Of a DNA stretch of 14,150 bases, positions 1 to 5,658 are shown piece by piece. Position 1 is the stretch's first letter. The number at the start of each line of letters is the position of its first letter. Below the pieces are notes generated by a model. That model worked only from the letters and a program-made list of their open reading frames with translations, did no database searches and was not told where the DNA came from. Source of the DNA: Acidobacteriota bacterium (lineage in GTDB: Bacteria > Acidobacteriota > Terriglobia > Terriglobales > Acidobacteriaceae); assembly GCA_021793595.1 (NCBI GenBank), contig JAJYSL010000100.1, positions 1 through 14,150 of the forward strand. Reading direction: 5' to 3'. The position numbers and the translations under genes are program-made.

Positions 1-297
1 GCTGTGCGGAGAGCCCTTAGTCTCATCTTCAAATTTGTAGCCCGGGCCACCGAAGCCAGTGCCGGCCGGATCGCCGCCCTGGATCATGAACTTCGGAATG
101 ACCCGATGAAAAATAGTTCCGTCGAATAGCTTATCTTTGGATTTCTTGTTATTGGTAGGATGCGTCCACTCGCGATTGCCTTCAGCGAGATCGATAAAGT
201 TGGCTACGGTTTTCGGCGCGTCTTTTTCGTAGAGACGGCATACGATCTTGCCCTGGGATGTCTGGAAGATGGCGTAGGTTCCGGGTGTTTGAGTCAT
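1..297 (-). CDS. Cyclophilin-type peptidyl-prolyl cis-trans isomerase (C-terminus beyond window)
   Basis: It catalyses cis-trans isomerisation of Xaa-Pro bonds. It starts with the ATG at 297-295 and stays open to base 1, giving the first 99 codons of a protein that normally has about 165-180 residues. The visible part contains the cyclophilin landmarks: a KIVCRLYEKDAPKTVANF-type strand, then FDGTIFHRVIPKFMIQGGDP and GTGFGGPGYKFEDE. The HR of FHRV supplies the catalytic arginine of the family. No signal peptide is present, so a cytoplasmic protein is inferred. An AGGAG lies about 10 nt upstream of the ATG. It follows the exported paralogue in the same direction after an 88-bp gap, so the two may be co-transcribed. 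The family call is secure; the C-terminal half is not visible. Confidence 0.93.
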   Translation of the reverse strand, partial: MTQTPGTYAIFQTSQGKIVCRLYEKDAPKTVANFIDLAEGNREWTHPTNNKKSKDKLFDGTIFHRVIPKFMIQGGDPAGTGFGGPGYKFEDETKGSPHS

Positions 298-385
298 AAT
301 GGGCGAACTCCTCTTGAAAGATTGAAAACTTGTCGGACTACATCGTTCAGATTGGTATCGGTTGAGGTGTCAATTGCGTGGAGGA

Positions 386-1231
386 TCAAGGCTGGCTCGG
401 CGCCGGCGTTGAAGTGGCCGCCGCGGCTGGAGACGTCGATTGTGCTGGAGCGGGCGGCATTGGCTGGCCCGGCTGCACAATCGTGACCTTGTTGAGATAC
501 ACCGGATCGTGCGGCTTATCCTGTGAGTCTCGCGGCACCTGAGTAATCGATTCGGCGACCAGAACGCTATTAGGATCGCATTGCCCGAAGATGGTGTAGT
601 GCTGATCGAGAGCAGGTTGCGGAGCCACAGTAATAAAAAACTGGGAGCCGTTGGTATTCGGGCCGGCATTCGCCATCGCCAGGCGGCCAGCCACATTAAA
701 GGTCAGATTTGGATCGATCTCATCGTTGAAAAAATAGCCAGCATCCCCCATTCCGGTGCCCGTAGGATCTCCCCCTTGAACCATGAATCCCGGAATCACA
801 CGATGAAACGTGGTGCCGTTGTAGAAGGGCTTGCCATGCACCTTCTTGTGGGTGACGGCATCGGTGAATTCCTTGGTGCCCGTTGCCAGTCCGATAAAGT
901 TTGCAACCGCGATCGGAGCCTCTTTGGTGTAGAGCCCGCACGTCATCCGGCCCATCGAAGTATCCAACACCGCAGTGGGACCGTCCGGCGCGATCGGAGC
1001 CTCAATGTGGGCCGTCGTGGCTGGATCATCGGGCAAAGAGTCAGTTGCGGCAGGGGAGGACTGCTGAGATTGTGCGGCAGAGTCGTTCGGCCGCTGCGGG
1101 CTCGTCTGCTGTTGCTGTTGGGGCGCGTTGGGATTGCCAGCAGTCGGAGCTGCGTAGATCTGTCCGTAGACGACAAAGCTGAAAAGGGCGATTGGATACA
1201 GGAGAGGGAGTCGAAAGCTTGAAGGAACCAT
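386..1231 (-). CDS. Exported cyclophilin-type peptidyl-prolyl cis-trans isomerase
   Basis: A secreted or periplasmic prolyl isomerase is inferred. The chosen ATG (1231-1229) gives 281 aa beginning MVPSSFRLPLLYPIALFSF, a signal peptide with probable cleavage near IYA/APT. An in-frame ATG at 1270 would put 13 extra residues before the hydrophobic segment and is less likely; GGAG sits 2 nt before the chosen ATG, a tight but usable spacing. After the signal comes a low-complexity Q/P/S-rich linker with a run of five Gln. The cyclophilin domain follows, with FHRVIPGFMVQGGDP, GYFFNDEIDP, AMANAGPNTNGSQFFIT and LDQHYTIFGQ, so the catalytic Arg and the QFFIT strand are intact. The last 30 or so residues are Pro/Ala/Ser-rich. 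It is a divergent paralogue of the cyclophilin just downstream. Confidence 0.92.
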   Translation of the reverse strand: MVPSSFRLPLLYPIALFSFVVYGQIYAAPTAGNPNAPQQQQQTSPQRPNDSAAQSQQSSPAATDSLPDDPATTAHIEAPIAPDGPTAVLDTSMGRMTCGLYTKEAPIAVANFIGLATGTKEFTDAVTHKKVHGKPFYNGTTFHRVIPGFMVQGGDPTGTGMGDAGYFFNDEIDPNLTFNVAGRLAMANAGPNTNGSQFFITVAPQPALDQHYTIFGQCDPNSVLVAESITQVPRDSQDKPHDPVYLNKVTIVQPGQPMPPAPAQSTSPAAAATSTPAPSQP

Positions 1232-1430
1232 CACTCCGTATTGTAACGGTTCGCGCAGCCTGTGAAGCACGACGATCTCCCCGCCTGTGGTTCCGTGTGT
1301 CGAAGCTCAACTGCGACCGACTGCCTCCTAATGGTCGTCGCTGATGTGAGTGTTCTTCGAATGAAAATCCGCGTGGATTTGCCTGGTCGGGTGTAAAAAG
1401 TACGCGGTTTGGAATCTATTGCCGGTCTGC

Positions 1431-1453
1431 GAAATTCCCAAAATGGGAATTTC
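1431..1453. repeat. Perfect 10-bp inverted repeat, candidate operator
   Basis: GAAATTCCCA (1431-1440) and TGGGAATTTC (1444-1453) are exact reverse complements around a 3-nt AAA spacer. The symmetry and length fit a dimeric helix-turn-helix regulator site. There is no T-tract behind it, so it is not a terminator. It lies about 190 bp before the lipoprotein start and about 200 bp before the divergent cyclophilin start, so it could serve either gene. The binding protein is unknown. Confidence 0.5.
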
Positions 1454-1590
1454 CTGCTACTTTGGTAACCTATAAGTAACCACCGTTTTGCCCCTTCCTC
1501 TCGCACTTAGAGTAAGTTACGAACGAAGGGAGGTACGGCTTCCACAACTCTGGGGGTAACACCAGCTATGGCATCTTGCATGCTTGGACA

Positions 1591-1618
1591 TTGGCACCAT
1601 CACCCGCAGATTTATAAG
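1591..1618 (+). promoter_or_regulatory. Candidate sigma70-type promoter of the first DUF4382 gene
   Basis: TTGGCA (1591-1596, 5 of 6 to the consensus) and TATAAG (1613-1618, 5 of 6) are separated by 16 bp. The predicted start near 1625 leaves an 18-nt leader that contains GGAG (1634-1637), five bases before the ATG at 1643. Confidence 0.5.
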
Positions 1619-1642
1619 TTTTACAGATGAATTGGAGAACCG

Positions 1643-3118
1643 ATGCGCCCTTGGATCCCCACCGCGTGCGTAGTCATACTGCTGTGTCTTGTTTCATTTG
1701 GATGTGCTGGAGGTGCCCCGATGAACACGGGAGCAACTTTGAGCTCTCCCACGACCCCGGTTACGTCACCGGTTACTAACCCAGTTACTAATCCGATTAC
1801 TAATGGTGCTGCTGTGAGTATCGTAATTAGTGACCCTGCAGCCTGCAAAGCGTCCGGTGGTCCCTTTACCCATGTGTACGTCACCGTTGCGGACGTGCAG
1901 GCGAGCACAAATGCCGATGCGGCCGCGAACGATCCAAGTTTCGTTGACTTGACCCCTGGGCTCTCCGCAGCTCCGCAGCAGGTGGATCTGTTGGGCCAGG
2001 CGAACAGCCATTGCTTCCTGGCTTCGCTTGGCGTGGGGCAGCAAGTGGCGGCGGGAAATTACCAGCAGGTGCGTATCTTTCTTGCGCCGGATTCGCGGGC
2101 GTCGAGCGTTTCGAACAATGCATGCGGTGCCTCCTACGCGAATTGCCTGGTGCGGTCGGACAACAGCCTGCACGATTTGGCGCTTCCTAAAGTGGCGAAG
2201 CGGGGCATTCAGTTGATGGCGAACCACATTATTAACGGCGGTCTTGCATTCAACGCCGGCGATCAGCCGTATATCGATTTGAATTTCGATGTGTGCTCGT
2301 CCATCCTGGCGACAGCCGACGGCCAATACGAATTCAATCCCATCGTTCGTGCCGGGCTGATTCCGTCGACGGGCAGCACGATCAGCGGCACCGTTGTCAG
2401 TTCGAAAACGGGACAACCGCTATCGGGCGGGAATGTCGTGGTGGCATTAGAGCAGAAAGATGCGGCGACGGGGATTGACAGGATCCTGATGCGTACCGCG
2501 GCAGGCAGCGACGGCACATTTGTTTTGTGCCCCGTGCCTCAGGGAACGTATGATTTGGTCGCGGTTGGCGTGGATGGAGCGAGTGTTTCCTATTCCGCCG
2601 GTGTAGAGACGGGCATTCAGTCTGGACAGTTGGCGGGTAAAATTCCGCTGGTGCCCGGATCGCGGCAGGGCACGTTAGAAGGGCTGATCACGACCCAGGG
2701 CACGGGCATGAATCCGCTCGGTGTTTCGCTGGCGGTGCGGGCAGACGCGCTGCAGCAGGTTGCGACCAACGGGACCACGATTACTGTGCCGCTGTTGCCC
2801 AGCCAGAGCCCGTACAACGAAGCCATGTTGACGACGAACGGCTCCAATTGCGTACCCGGTGCGGATTGCGCGTCATTCGCCATGCAGCTACCCACGTCAA
2901 CGCCGAACGTCGTCGCCTGCTCCGAGCAAACCGCGCAGTTCAAGCAACAGCAGGGGAGCGTACCCGGATATACTGCGGACTCAGTTGCCGCAATACCCGG
3001 CACGGACAGTGCAGCCGCGTGCACGGCGGGTCGTCTGCAAGCGCCGAATGGGCCGGTAACGATTGGCTCGGGTGAAACGGCGATGACCTCGTCCATTAGT
3101 TTTACGCAATGCCGATAG
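1643..3118 (+). CDS. DUF4382 domain lipoprotein with carboxypeptidase-regulatory-like domain (paralogue 1)
   Basis: A surface or periplasmic lipoprotein of unknown function, 491 aa. The start is set by GGAG five bases upstream. Residues 1-20 form a hydrophobic signal ending VSFGC, giving a probable lipidated Cys21, although the -3 position (Ser) is not the usual Leu. Residues 36-54 are a Thr/Pro-rich tether with a repeated V-T-N/S-P unit. A DUF4382-type beta domain follows at roughly 58-245 (VYVTVADVQAS, FVDLTPGL, NYQQVRIFLAPDS, DLNFDVCSSIL). A CarboxypepD_reg/Cna-B-like beta-sandwich starts near 250 (ISGTVVSSKTGQPL ... DGTFVLCPVPQGTYDLVAVG). The remaining C-terminal part is Cys-containing and unassigned. 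Most Cys positions recur in the neighbouring paralogue, which suggests disulfides outside the cytoplasm. The DUF4382 call comes from remembered family patterns. Confidence 0.85.
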   Translation: MRPWIPTACVVILLCLVSFGCAGGAPMNTGATLSSPTTPVTSPVTNPVTNPITNGAAVSIVISDPAACKASGGPFTHVYVTVADVQASTNADAAANDPSFVDLTPGLSAAPQQVDLLGQANSHCFLASLGVGQQVAAGNYQQVRIFLAPDSRASSVSNNACGASYANCLVRSDNSLHDLALPKVAKRGIQLMANHIINGGLAFNAGDQPYIDLNFDVCSSILATADGQYEFNPIVRAGLIPSTGSTISGTVVSSKTGQPLSGGNVVVALEQKDAATGIDRILMRTAAGSDGTFVLCPVPQGTYDLVAVGVDGASVSYSAGVETGIQSGQLAGKIPLVPGSRQGTLEGLITTQGTGMNPLGVSLAVRADALQQVATNGTTITVPLLPSQSPYNEAMLTTNGSNCVPGADCASFAMQLPTSTPNVVACSEQTAQFKQQQGSVPGYTADSVAAIPGTDSAAACTAGRLQAPNGPVTIGSGETAMTSSISFTQCR

Positions 3119-3379
3119 CCGCATGACCCTTGCACGCGAGTGTACTGAATAGATGAAGGCCGCGTTTGTCGTCCCACCCTTGAAGTCGCTCGAAGCTTTG
3201 CAATGTCCCTTTATTTCTTCCATTCTCTACACAACCTAACTGAAGTGCGAGGCGCGCGACAGGTGGCATATTTTTCAAGCAAAAAATCCTACTGCATCGC
3301 ATAACCTAGAAAACTACCGTATAAGTTACTTGAGTAATATCTTCGTTGAATAGTGAAGAATTTAATAAATTGATCCCTA

Positions 3380-3397
3380 AGGATAAGTTCTTATCCT
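3380..3397. promoter_or_regulatory. 18-bp dyad, candidate operator of the second DUF4382 gene
   Basis: AGGATAAG (3380-3387) and CTTATCCT (3390-3397) are exact reverse complements around a 2-bp TT. Such a short spacer makes a DNA-binding site more likely than an RNA hairpin, and no T-tract follows. It lies about 38 bp before the candidate -35 box at 3435, a position usual for an activator or an upstream repressor site. Confidence 0.45.
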
Positions 3398-3434
3398 GCG
3401 TTCTAAAATGATCGAAACTATCGCTTTCATTTTC

Positions 3435-3464
3435 TTGATACTCCCGTCTTCAGGTTAGCTTAAT
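3435..3464 (+). promoter_or_regulatory. Candidate promoter of the second DUF4382 gene
   Basis: TTGATA (3435-3440, 5 of 6) and CTTAAT (3459-3464, 4 of 6) are separated by 18 bp. The predicted start near 3471 would leave a leader of about 19 nt carrying the strong GGAGG (3481-3485) four bases before the ATG. Confidence 0.35.
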
Positions 3465-3489
3465 TCCTAAAAAGTTTTGTGGAGGCAAC

Positions 3490-4932
3490 ATGCGAGTCAT
3501 TCTCTCCCTTACTGCCGCAATGACGATCTCGGCACTGATCGCGATCGGCTGCTCGGGTGGATCATCGAGCCCTAGCATGAAAGCTGGATCTGTGAGTGTC
3601 AGCTTGAGCGATCCGGCAACCTGCCAGGCGCCTAATGGGCCGTTCAAAGCGGTCTACGTCACCATCACAGATGTCAAAGCGAGCACCAATGCGAACGCCC
3701 CCGACAATGATCCCAGCTTTGTCGACCTCACGCCCAATCTAGCCTCGTCACCCATGCAGGTGAATCTGTTGGGTCCGGCTGGCGGTCAATGTTTCCTTGC
3801 AATGCTGGGTTCCAAGGTAGAGTTACAGGCTGGCAATTACCAGCAGATCAGGATCATTCTCGCCCCCGATTCGCAGGGACCTTCCATTTCCAATAATCAG
3901 TGTGGAAACTACGCCAACTGCGTTGTCACGTCGGATGGCAATATGCATGATCTGGCGCTCTCCAGCGAGGCGCAGACTGGATTAAAAATTCCGTCCGGGC
4001 AAATAGCGAATGGACAGTTCACGGTGGGAGCGGGTCAGACAGAGGACCTGGATATCGACTTCAACACTTGTTCCTCCATTCTTCAGGAGGGAAACGGGAC
4101 TTACCGGCTGAAGCCTGTTCTCCATGCGGGAGAGATGAGTACAACATCGACTTCCATCAACGGGACAGTCGTCAGCTCCGTCACGGGGAAACCGATTACT
4201 AGTGGACCAGTGGTCGTTGCCGCGGAGCAAAAAGATACGACAAGCGGCATTGACAACATCATCATGAGAACTCTAACGGATTCTAATGGCAATTTCGTCT
4301 TCTGCCCGTTACCCGCGGGTACTTATGACATTGTCGCGGTAGGCCCTGCGACTCTTGCGAACGGCACTGTGCCTGGGGTTGCCTATTCCGCAGGTGTGGT
4401 GTTGAGCATTCAGCCAGGGCAAACAACAGGAAACATTGCACTGGTGCCCAATACGCAGGAGTCTTTACTGAACGGACTGGTGACTTCGCAAAATAGCGCG
4501 ACAGCCGGCACCGTTGCGGATTTGCAGCTTGCCGCGCTTCAACAACTTCCCGGTAACGGACCGACCATCACAATACCTCTGCTTCCGATGACTGGGGTGA
4601 TTGGGGCTTCTTCTGCATATAGTCCGGACGGAACCTATGCAACGGCGGCTGGCGGAAGCTGCGCGACGAACGTCGATTGCGTCAACTATGCGTTGTATGT
4701 TCCGTCGGTATGGCCCAATATCGCAACGTACCAGGCGAGCGGAAGTCAATTCAGCCAATCGACATCTACGCCAGTCAATTACGTGGTCGATGCCCAGGCA
4801 GAAATCCCTGGTTCGGGAGGATCGCTTGACTGTTCCTCCCCAAACATGCAGGCCAATACCACTACGTCTGGTGGGCCGCTGACGGCAGCATCAGGAAACG
4901 CCGCCACGATTGCCTTTACCGGCTGTCAGTAA
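3490..4932 (+). CDS. DUF4382 domain lipoprotein with carboxypeptidase-regulatory-like domain (paralogue 2)
   Basis: A 480-aa lipoprotein paralogous to the gene immediately upstream, with the same domain order. The start is fixed by GGAGG four bases before the ATG. The signal segment ends ALIAIGC, so Cys21 is the likely lipidation site, at the same residue number as in paralogue 1. The Thr/Pro tether of paralogue 1 is replaced by a short Ser/Gly stretch. The DUF4382 region (about 36-220) carries VYVTITDVKAS, FVDLTPNL, NYQQIRIILAPDS, NNQCGNYANCVV and DIDFNTCSSIL. The beta-sandwich begins near 222 (INGTVVSSVTGKPI ... GNFVFCPLPAGTYDIVAVG). The Cys pattern is nearly the same as in paralogue 1. Function is unknown; an extracytoplasmic adhesive or scaffold role is only a guess from the folds. 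Confidence 0.86.
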   Translation: MRVILSLTAAMTISALIAIGCSGGSSSPSMKAGSVSVSLSDPATCQAPNGPFKAVYVTITDVKASTNANAPDNDPSFVDLTPNLASSPMQVNLLGPAGGQCFLAMLGSKVELQAGNYQQIRIILAPDSQGPSISNNQCGNYANCVVTSDGNMHDLALSSEAQTGLKIPSGQIANGQFTVGAGQTEDLDIDFNTCSSILQEGNGTYRLKPVLHAGEMSTTSTSINGTVVSSVTGKPITSGPVVVAAEQKDTTSGIDNIIMRTLTDSNGNFVFCPLPAGTYDIVAVGPATLANGTVPGVAYSAGVVLSIQPGQTTGNIALVPNTQESLLNGLVTSQNSATAGTVADLQLAALQQLPGNGPTITIPLLPMTGVIGASSAYSPDGTYATAAGGSCATNVDCVNYALYVPSVWPNIATYQASGSQFSQSTSTPVNYVVDAQAEIPGSGGSLDCSSPNMQANTTTSGGPLTAASGNAATIAFTGCQ

Positions 4933-4942
4933 TGCATCCAAG

Positions 4943-4982
4943 GGTGGGTTGCTGGAGTGGTCCGTGAACCAGACAACCCACC
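4943..4982 (+). repeat. Bulged hairpin just after the second DUF4382 gene
   Basis: GGTGGGTTG (4943-4951) pairs with CAACCCACC (4974-4982). Inside it, CTGG (4952-4955) pairs with CCAG (4969-4972), leaving one bulged A at 4973 and a 13-nt loop. It begins about 10 nt after the stop codon, where an mRNA 3' end would be expected. It lacks a following U-tract, so it may be an mRNA-stabilising or weak termination structure, not a canonical terminator. Confidence 0.5.
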
Positions 4983-5022
4983 ACTCAGGGTCTGTCACCG
5001 TCAATGAACAGAGGGAAACATC

Positions 5023-5215
5023 ATGGCGGAAACGCTCGATTTGAATCGGGAACACACCAGCCAAGCCGCTCGATCCCAAGGTCGATTCTGAAGATCAACA
5101 GGCTGCACAAGCGCATCGTAGAGTGGAACGCGAAGCAGATAAGATTGCCGAGCGTGGCAAGGAGAGGCAGAGAAACAACGATCCCGGCGAATTCAGCAAT
5201 GTGGGACCCGTCTGA
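5023..5215 (+). pseudogene. Small charged protein gene with an apparent +1 frameshift
   Basis: The ATG at 5023 follows AGAGGG at a sensible distance but meets a TGA after 23 codons. From 5045 to 5215 another frame reads TPAKPLDPKVDSEDQQAAQ, then a helical charged stretch (RRVEREADKIAERGKERQR), then NNDPGEFSNVGPV and a TGA stop, with strongly G-starting codons typical of real coding DNA. Removing one G from the GGG at 5048-5050 joins the two into an uninterrupted 63-residue hydrophilic protein. It could be a recent pseudogene, a sequencing or assembly error, or a programmed shift. I do not recognise a named family. A different frame is open across the same span (5004-5276), but its product looks like shadow sequence. 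Confidence 0.5.
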
Positions 5216-5238
5216 TCGGGCTTCTCTGAAGCCCGATC
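5214..5238 (+). repeat. Perfect 11-bp hairpin overlapping the small-gene stop
   Basis: GATCGGGCTTC (5214-5224) and GAAGCCCGATC (5228-5238) are exact complements around a 3-nt loop. The stem overlaps the stop codon of the frameshifted small gene. It is followed by an A-tract, not a T-tract, so it does not fit an intrinsic terminator on the plus strand, and on the minus strand the T-tract lies on the wrong side. Confidence 0.55.
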
Positions 5239-5248
5239 GAAAAAAATC

Positions 5249-5280
5249 GAGGTTACGGCAGGTTCACGCACCGTAGCCTC
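5249..5280 (+). repeat. 10-bp hairpin with one G-U pair
   Basis: GAGGTTACGG (5249-5258) pairs with CCGTAGCCTC (5271-5280) through nine Watson-Crick pairs and one T-G pair, leaving a 12-nt loop. It is the middle of three consecutive stem-loops ending in the terminator at 5285-5330, which raises the possibility of a structured small RNA or mRNA 3' end. Confidence 0.45.
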
Positions 5281-5284
5281 ACCG

Positions 5285-5330
5285 GCCTCGCGCTGGCTTT
5301 CCATGTCGGAGGAACGGCGCGAGGCTTTTC
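5285..5330 (+). terminator. Intrinsic terminator
   Basis: GCCTCGCGC (5285-5293) and GCGCGAGGC (5317-5325) form a perfect 9-bp GC-rich stem with a 23-nt loop, followed directly by TTTTCTATTT. It is correctly oriented to end plus-strand transcripts from the DUF4382 genes or the small gene, and it insulates the sdh promoter that starts about 90 bp later. Confidence 0.65.
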
Positions 5331-5347
5331 TATTTCACTGAAGGTTT

Positions 5348-5361
5348 GCAGTCGCGACTGC
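5348..5361. repeat. 14-bp perfect palindrome upstream of the sdh promoter
   Basis: GCAGTCGCGACTGC reads the same on both strands. It lies about 55 bp upstream of the candidate sdh -35 box, a position where an activator could bind. Palindromes of this size also occur by chance, so a regulatory role is only a possibility. Confidence 0.3.
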
Positions 5362-5415
5362 CACTTCTTCAACCTGCTGGAAGAAAAGATTCCTTCTGCT
5401 AACCGACCGCTTCCC

Positions 5416-5445
5416 TTGACTCTCACCCTAAAACGCTCCAATAAT
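5416..5445 (+). promoter_or_regulatory. Candidate sigma70-type promoter of sdhCAB
   Basis: TTGACT (5416-5421, 5 of 6) and AATAAT (5440-5445, 5 of 6) are separated by 18 bp. Initiation near 5452 would give an unusually long leader of about 200 nt before sdhC. The octamer TTGACTCT recurs at 5451-5458, but no -10 box stands at a suitable distance behind the second copy. Confidence 0.5.
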
Positions 5446-5513
5446 GGTTGTTGACTCTTCCATGTCTTTTCTGGCAGTTGAATGGCGGCTTCTTCACAAA
5501 CTGCGTGGACAGC

Positions 5514-5550
5514 CGCGTGCTTTCAACGATGATCGGTAGCGCAGCACGCG
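5514..5550 (+). repeat. Hairpin in the sdh leader
   Basis: CGCGTGCT (5514-5521) pairs exactly with AGCACGCG (5543-5550) around a 21-nt loop. It would lie in the middle of the predicted sdhCAB leader RNA. No T-tract follows, so it is not a terminator by itself. Confidence 0.4.
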
Positions 5551-5622
5551 CATCGACTCCATCGTCTCAGGCAGCAGGATAGGGAGAAAGAATCCTCAAC
5601 CGAACACAGGGTCTGGAGATTC

Positions 5623-5658
5623 ATGAACTACTTTGACGAGGTTGGAAAAATTTCATGA
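5623..5658 (+). CDS. 11-codon leader ORF overlapping the sdhC start
   Basis: The reading frame encodes [11 protein letters not shown] and stops at TGA 5656-5658, overlapping the sdhC ATG (5655-5657) in an ATGA arrangement. It has a good ribosome binding site, GGAG four bases before its ATG. sdhC itself has only a distant GAGG (5638-5641). This supports translational coupling: ribosomes ending the leader would re-initiate at sdhC. No homology is claimed for the peptide. Confidence 0.45.
   Translation: MNYFDEVGKIS

Larger units (their letters stand above)
1232..1642. other. Divergent intergenic region between the exported cyclophilin and the first DUF4382 lipoprotein
   Basis: These 411 bp separate divergently transcribed genes. 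I see no convincing coding frame. They hold a perfect 10-bp inverted repeat (1431-1453), a repeated GTAACC (1465-1470 and 1476-1481) flanking TATAA, a small GTAA-G-TTAC dyad (1512-1520), and the promoter and ribosome binding site of the downstream lipoprotein gene. I found no clear promoter for the minus-strand cyclophilin. Confidence 0.6.
3119..3489. other. AT-rich intergenic spacer between the two DUF4382 genes
   Basis: These 371 bp contain no credible gene. The right half (about 3290-3480) is visibly more AT-rich than the genes around it. It contains an 18-bp dyad, a TAAGTTAC element (3322-3329) also found upstream of the first paralogue, and a candidate promoter for the second paralogue. 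I see no clear intrinsic terminator after the first paralogue. Confidence 0.55.
4933..5654. other. Complex intergenic region between the DUF4382 pair and sdhC
   Basis: These 722 bp hold, in order: a bulged hairpin (4943-4982), a small gene with an apparent frameshift (5023-5215), two more hairpins (5214-5238, 5249-5280), an intrinsic terminator (5285-5330), a 14-bp palindrome (5348-5361), a promoter (5416-5445), a leader hairpin (5514-5550) and an 11-codon leader ORF (5623-5658). No full-length conventional gene is present. Confidence 0.6.

Noticed and set aside
581..1222. 213-codon plus-strand ORF opposite the exported cyclophilin
   Set aside because: Its product is Arg/Ser-rich with no recognisable motif, while the minus strand encodes a clear cyclophilin; it is a shadow of that gene.
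1592..1608. Sigma54-like element (TGGCAC ... GC) before the first DUF4382 gene
   Set aside because: The GG-to-GC distance is 11 nt, not the required 10, and a better sigma70-type pair covers the same bases.
2617..3177. 186-codon minus-strand ORF opposite the first DUF4382 gene
   Set aside because: It lies almost wholly within a well-supported lipoprotein gene, has no ribosome binding site and resembles antisense shadow sequence.
5214..5238. Perfect hairpin as an intrinsic terminator
   Set aside because: On the plus strand it is followed by A residues, and on the minus strand the T-tract precedes the stem, so polarity is wrong in both directions.
5004..5276. 90-codon ORF in the DUF4382-sdhC spacer
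   Set aside because: It runs through two hairpins, has shadow-like Arg/Ser composition, and a different frame over the same bases has better coding character.
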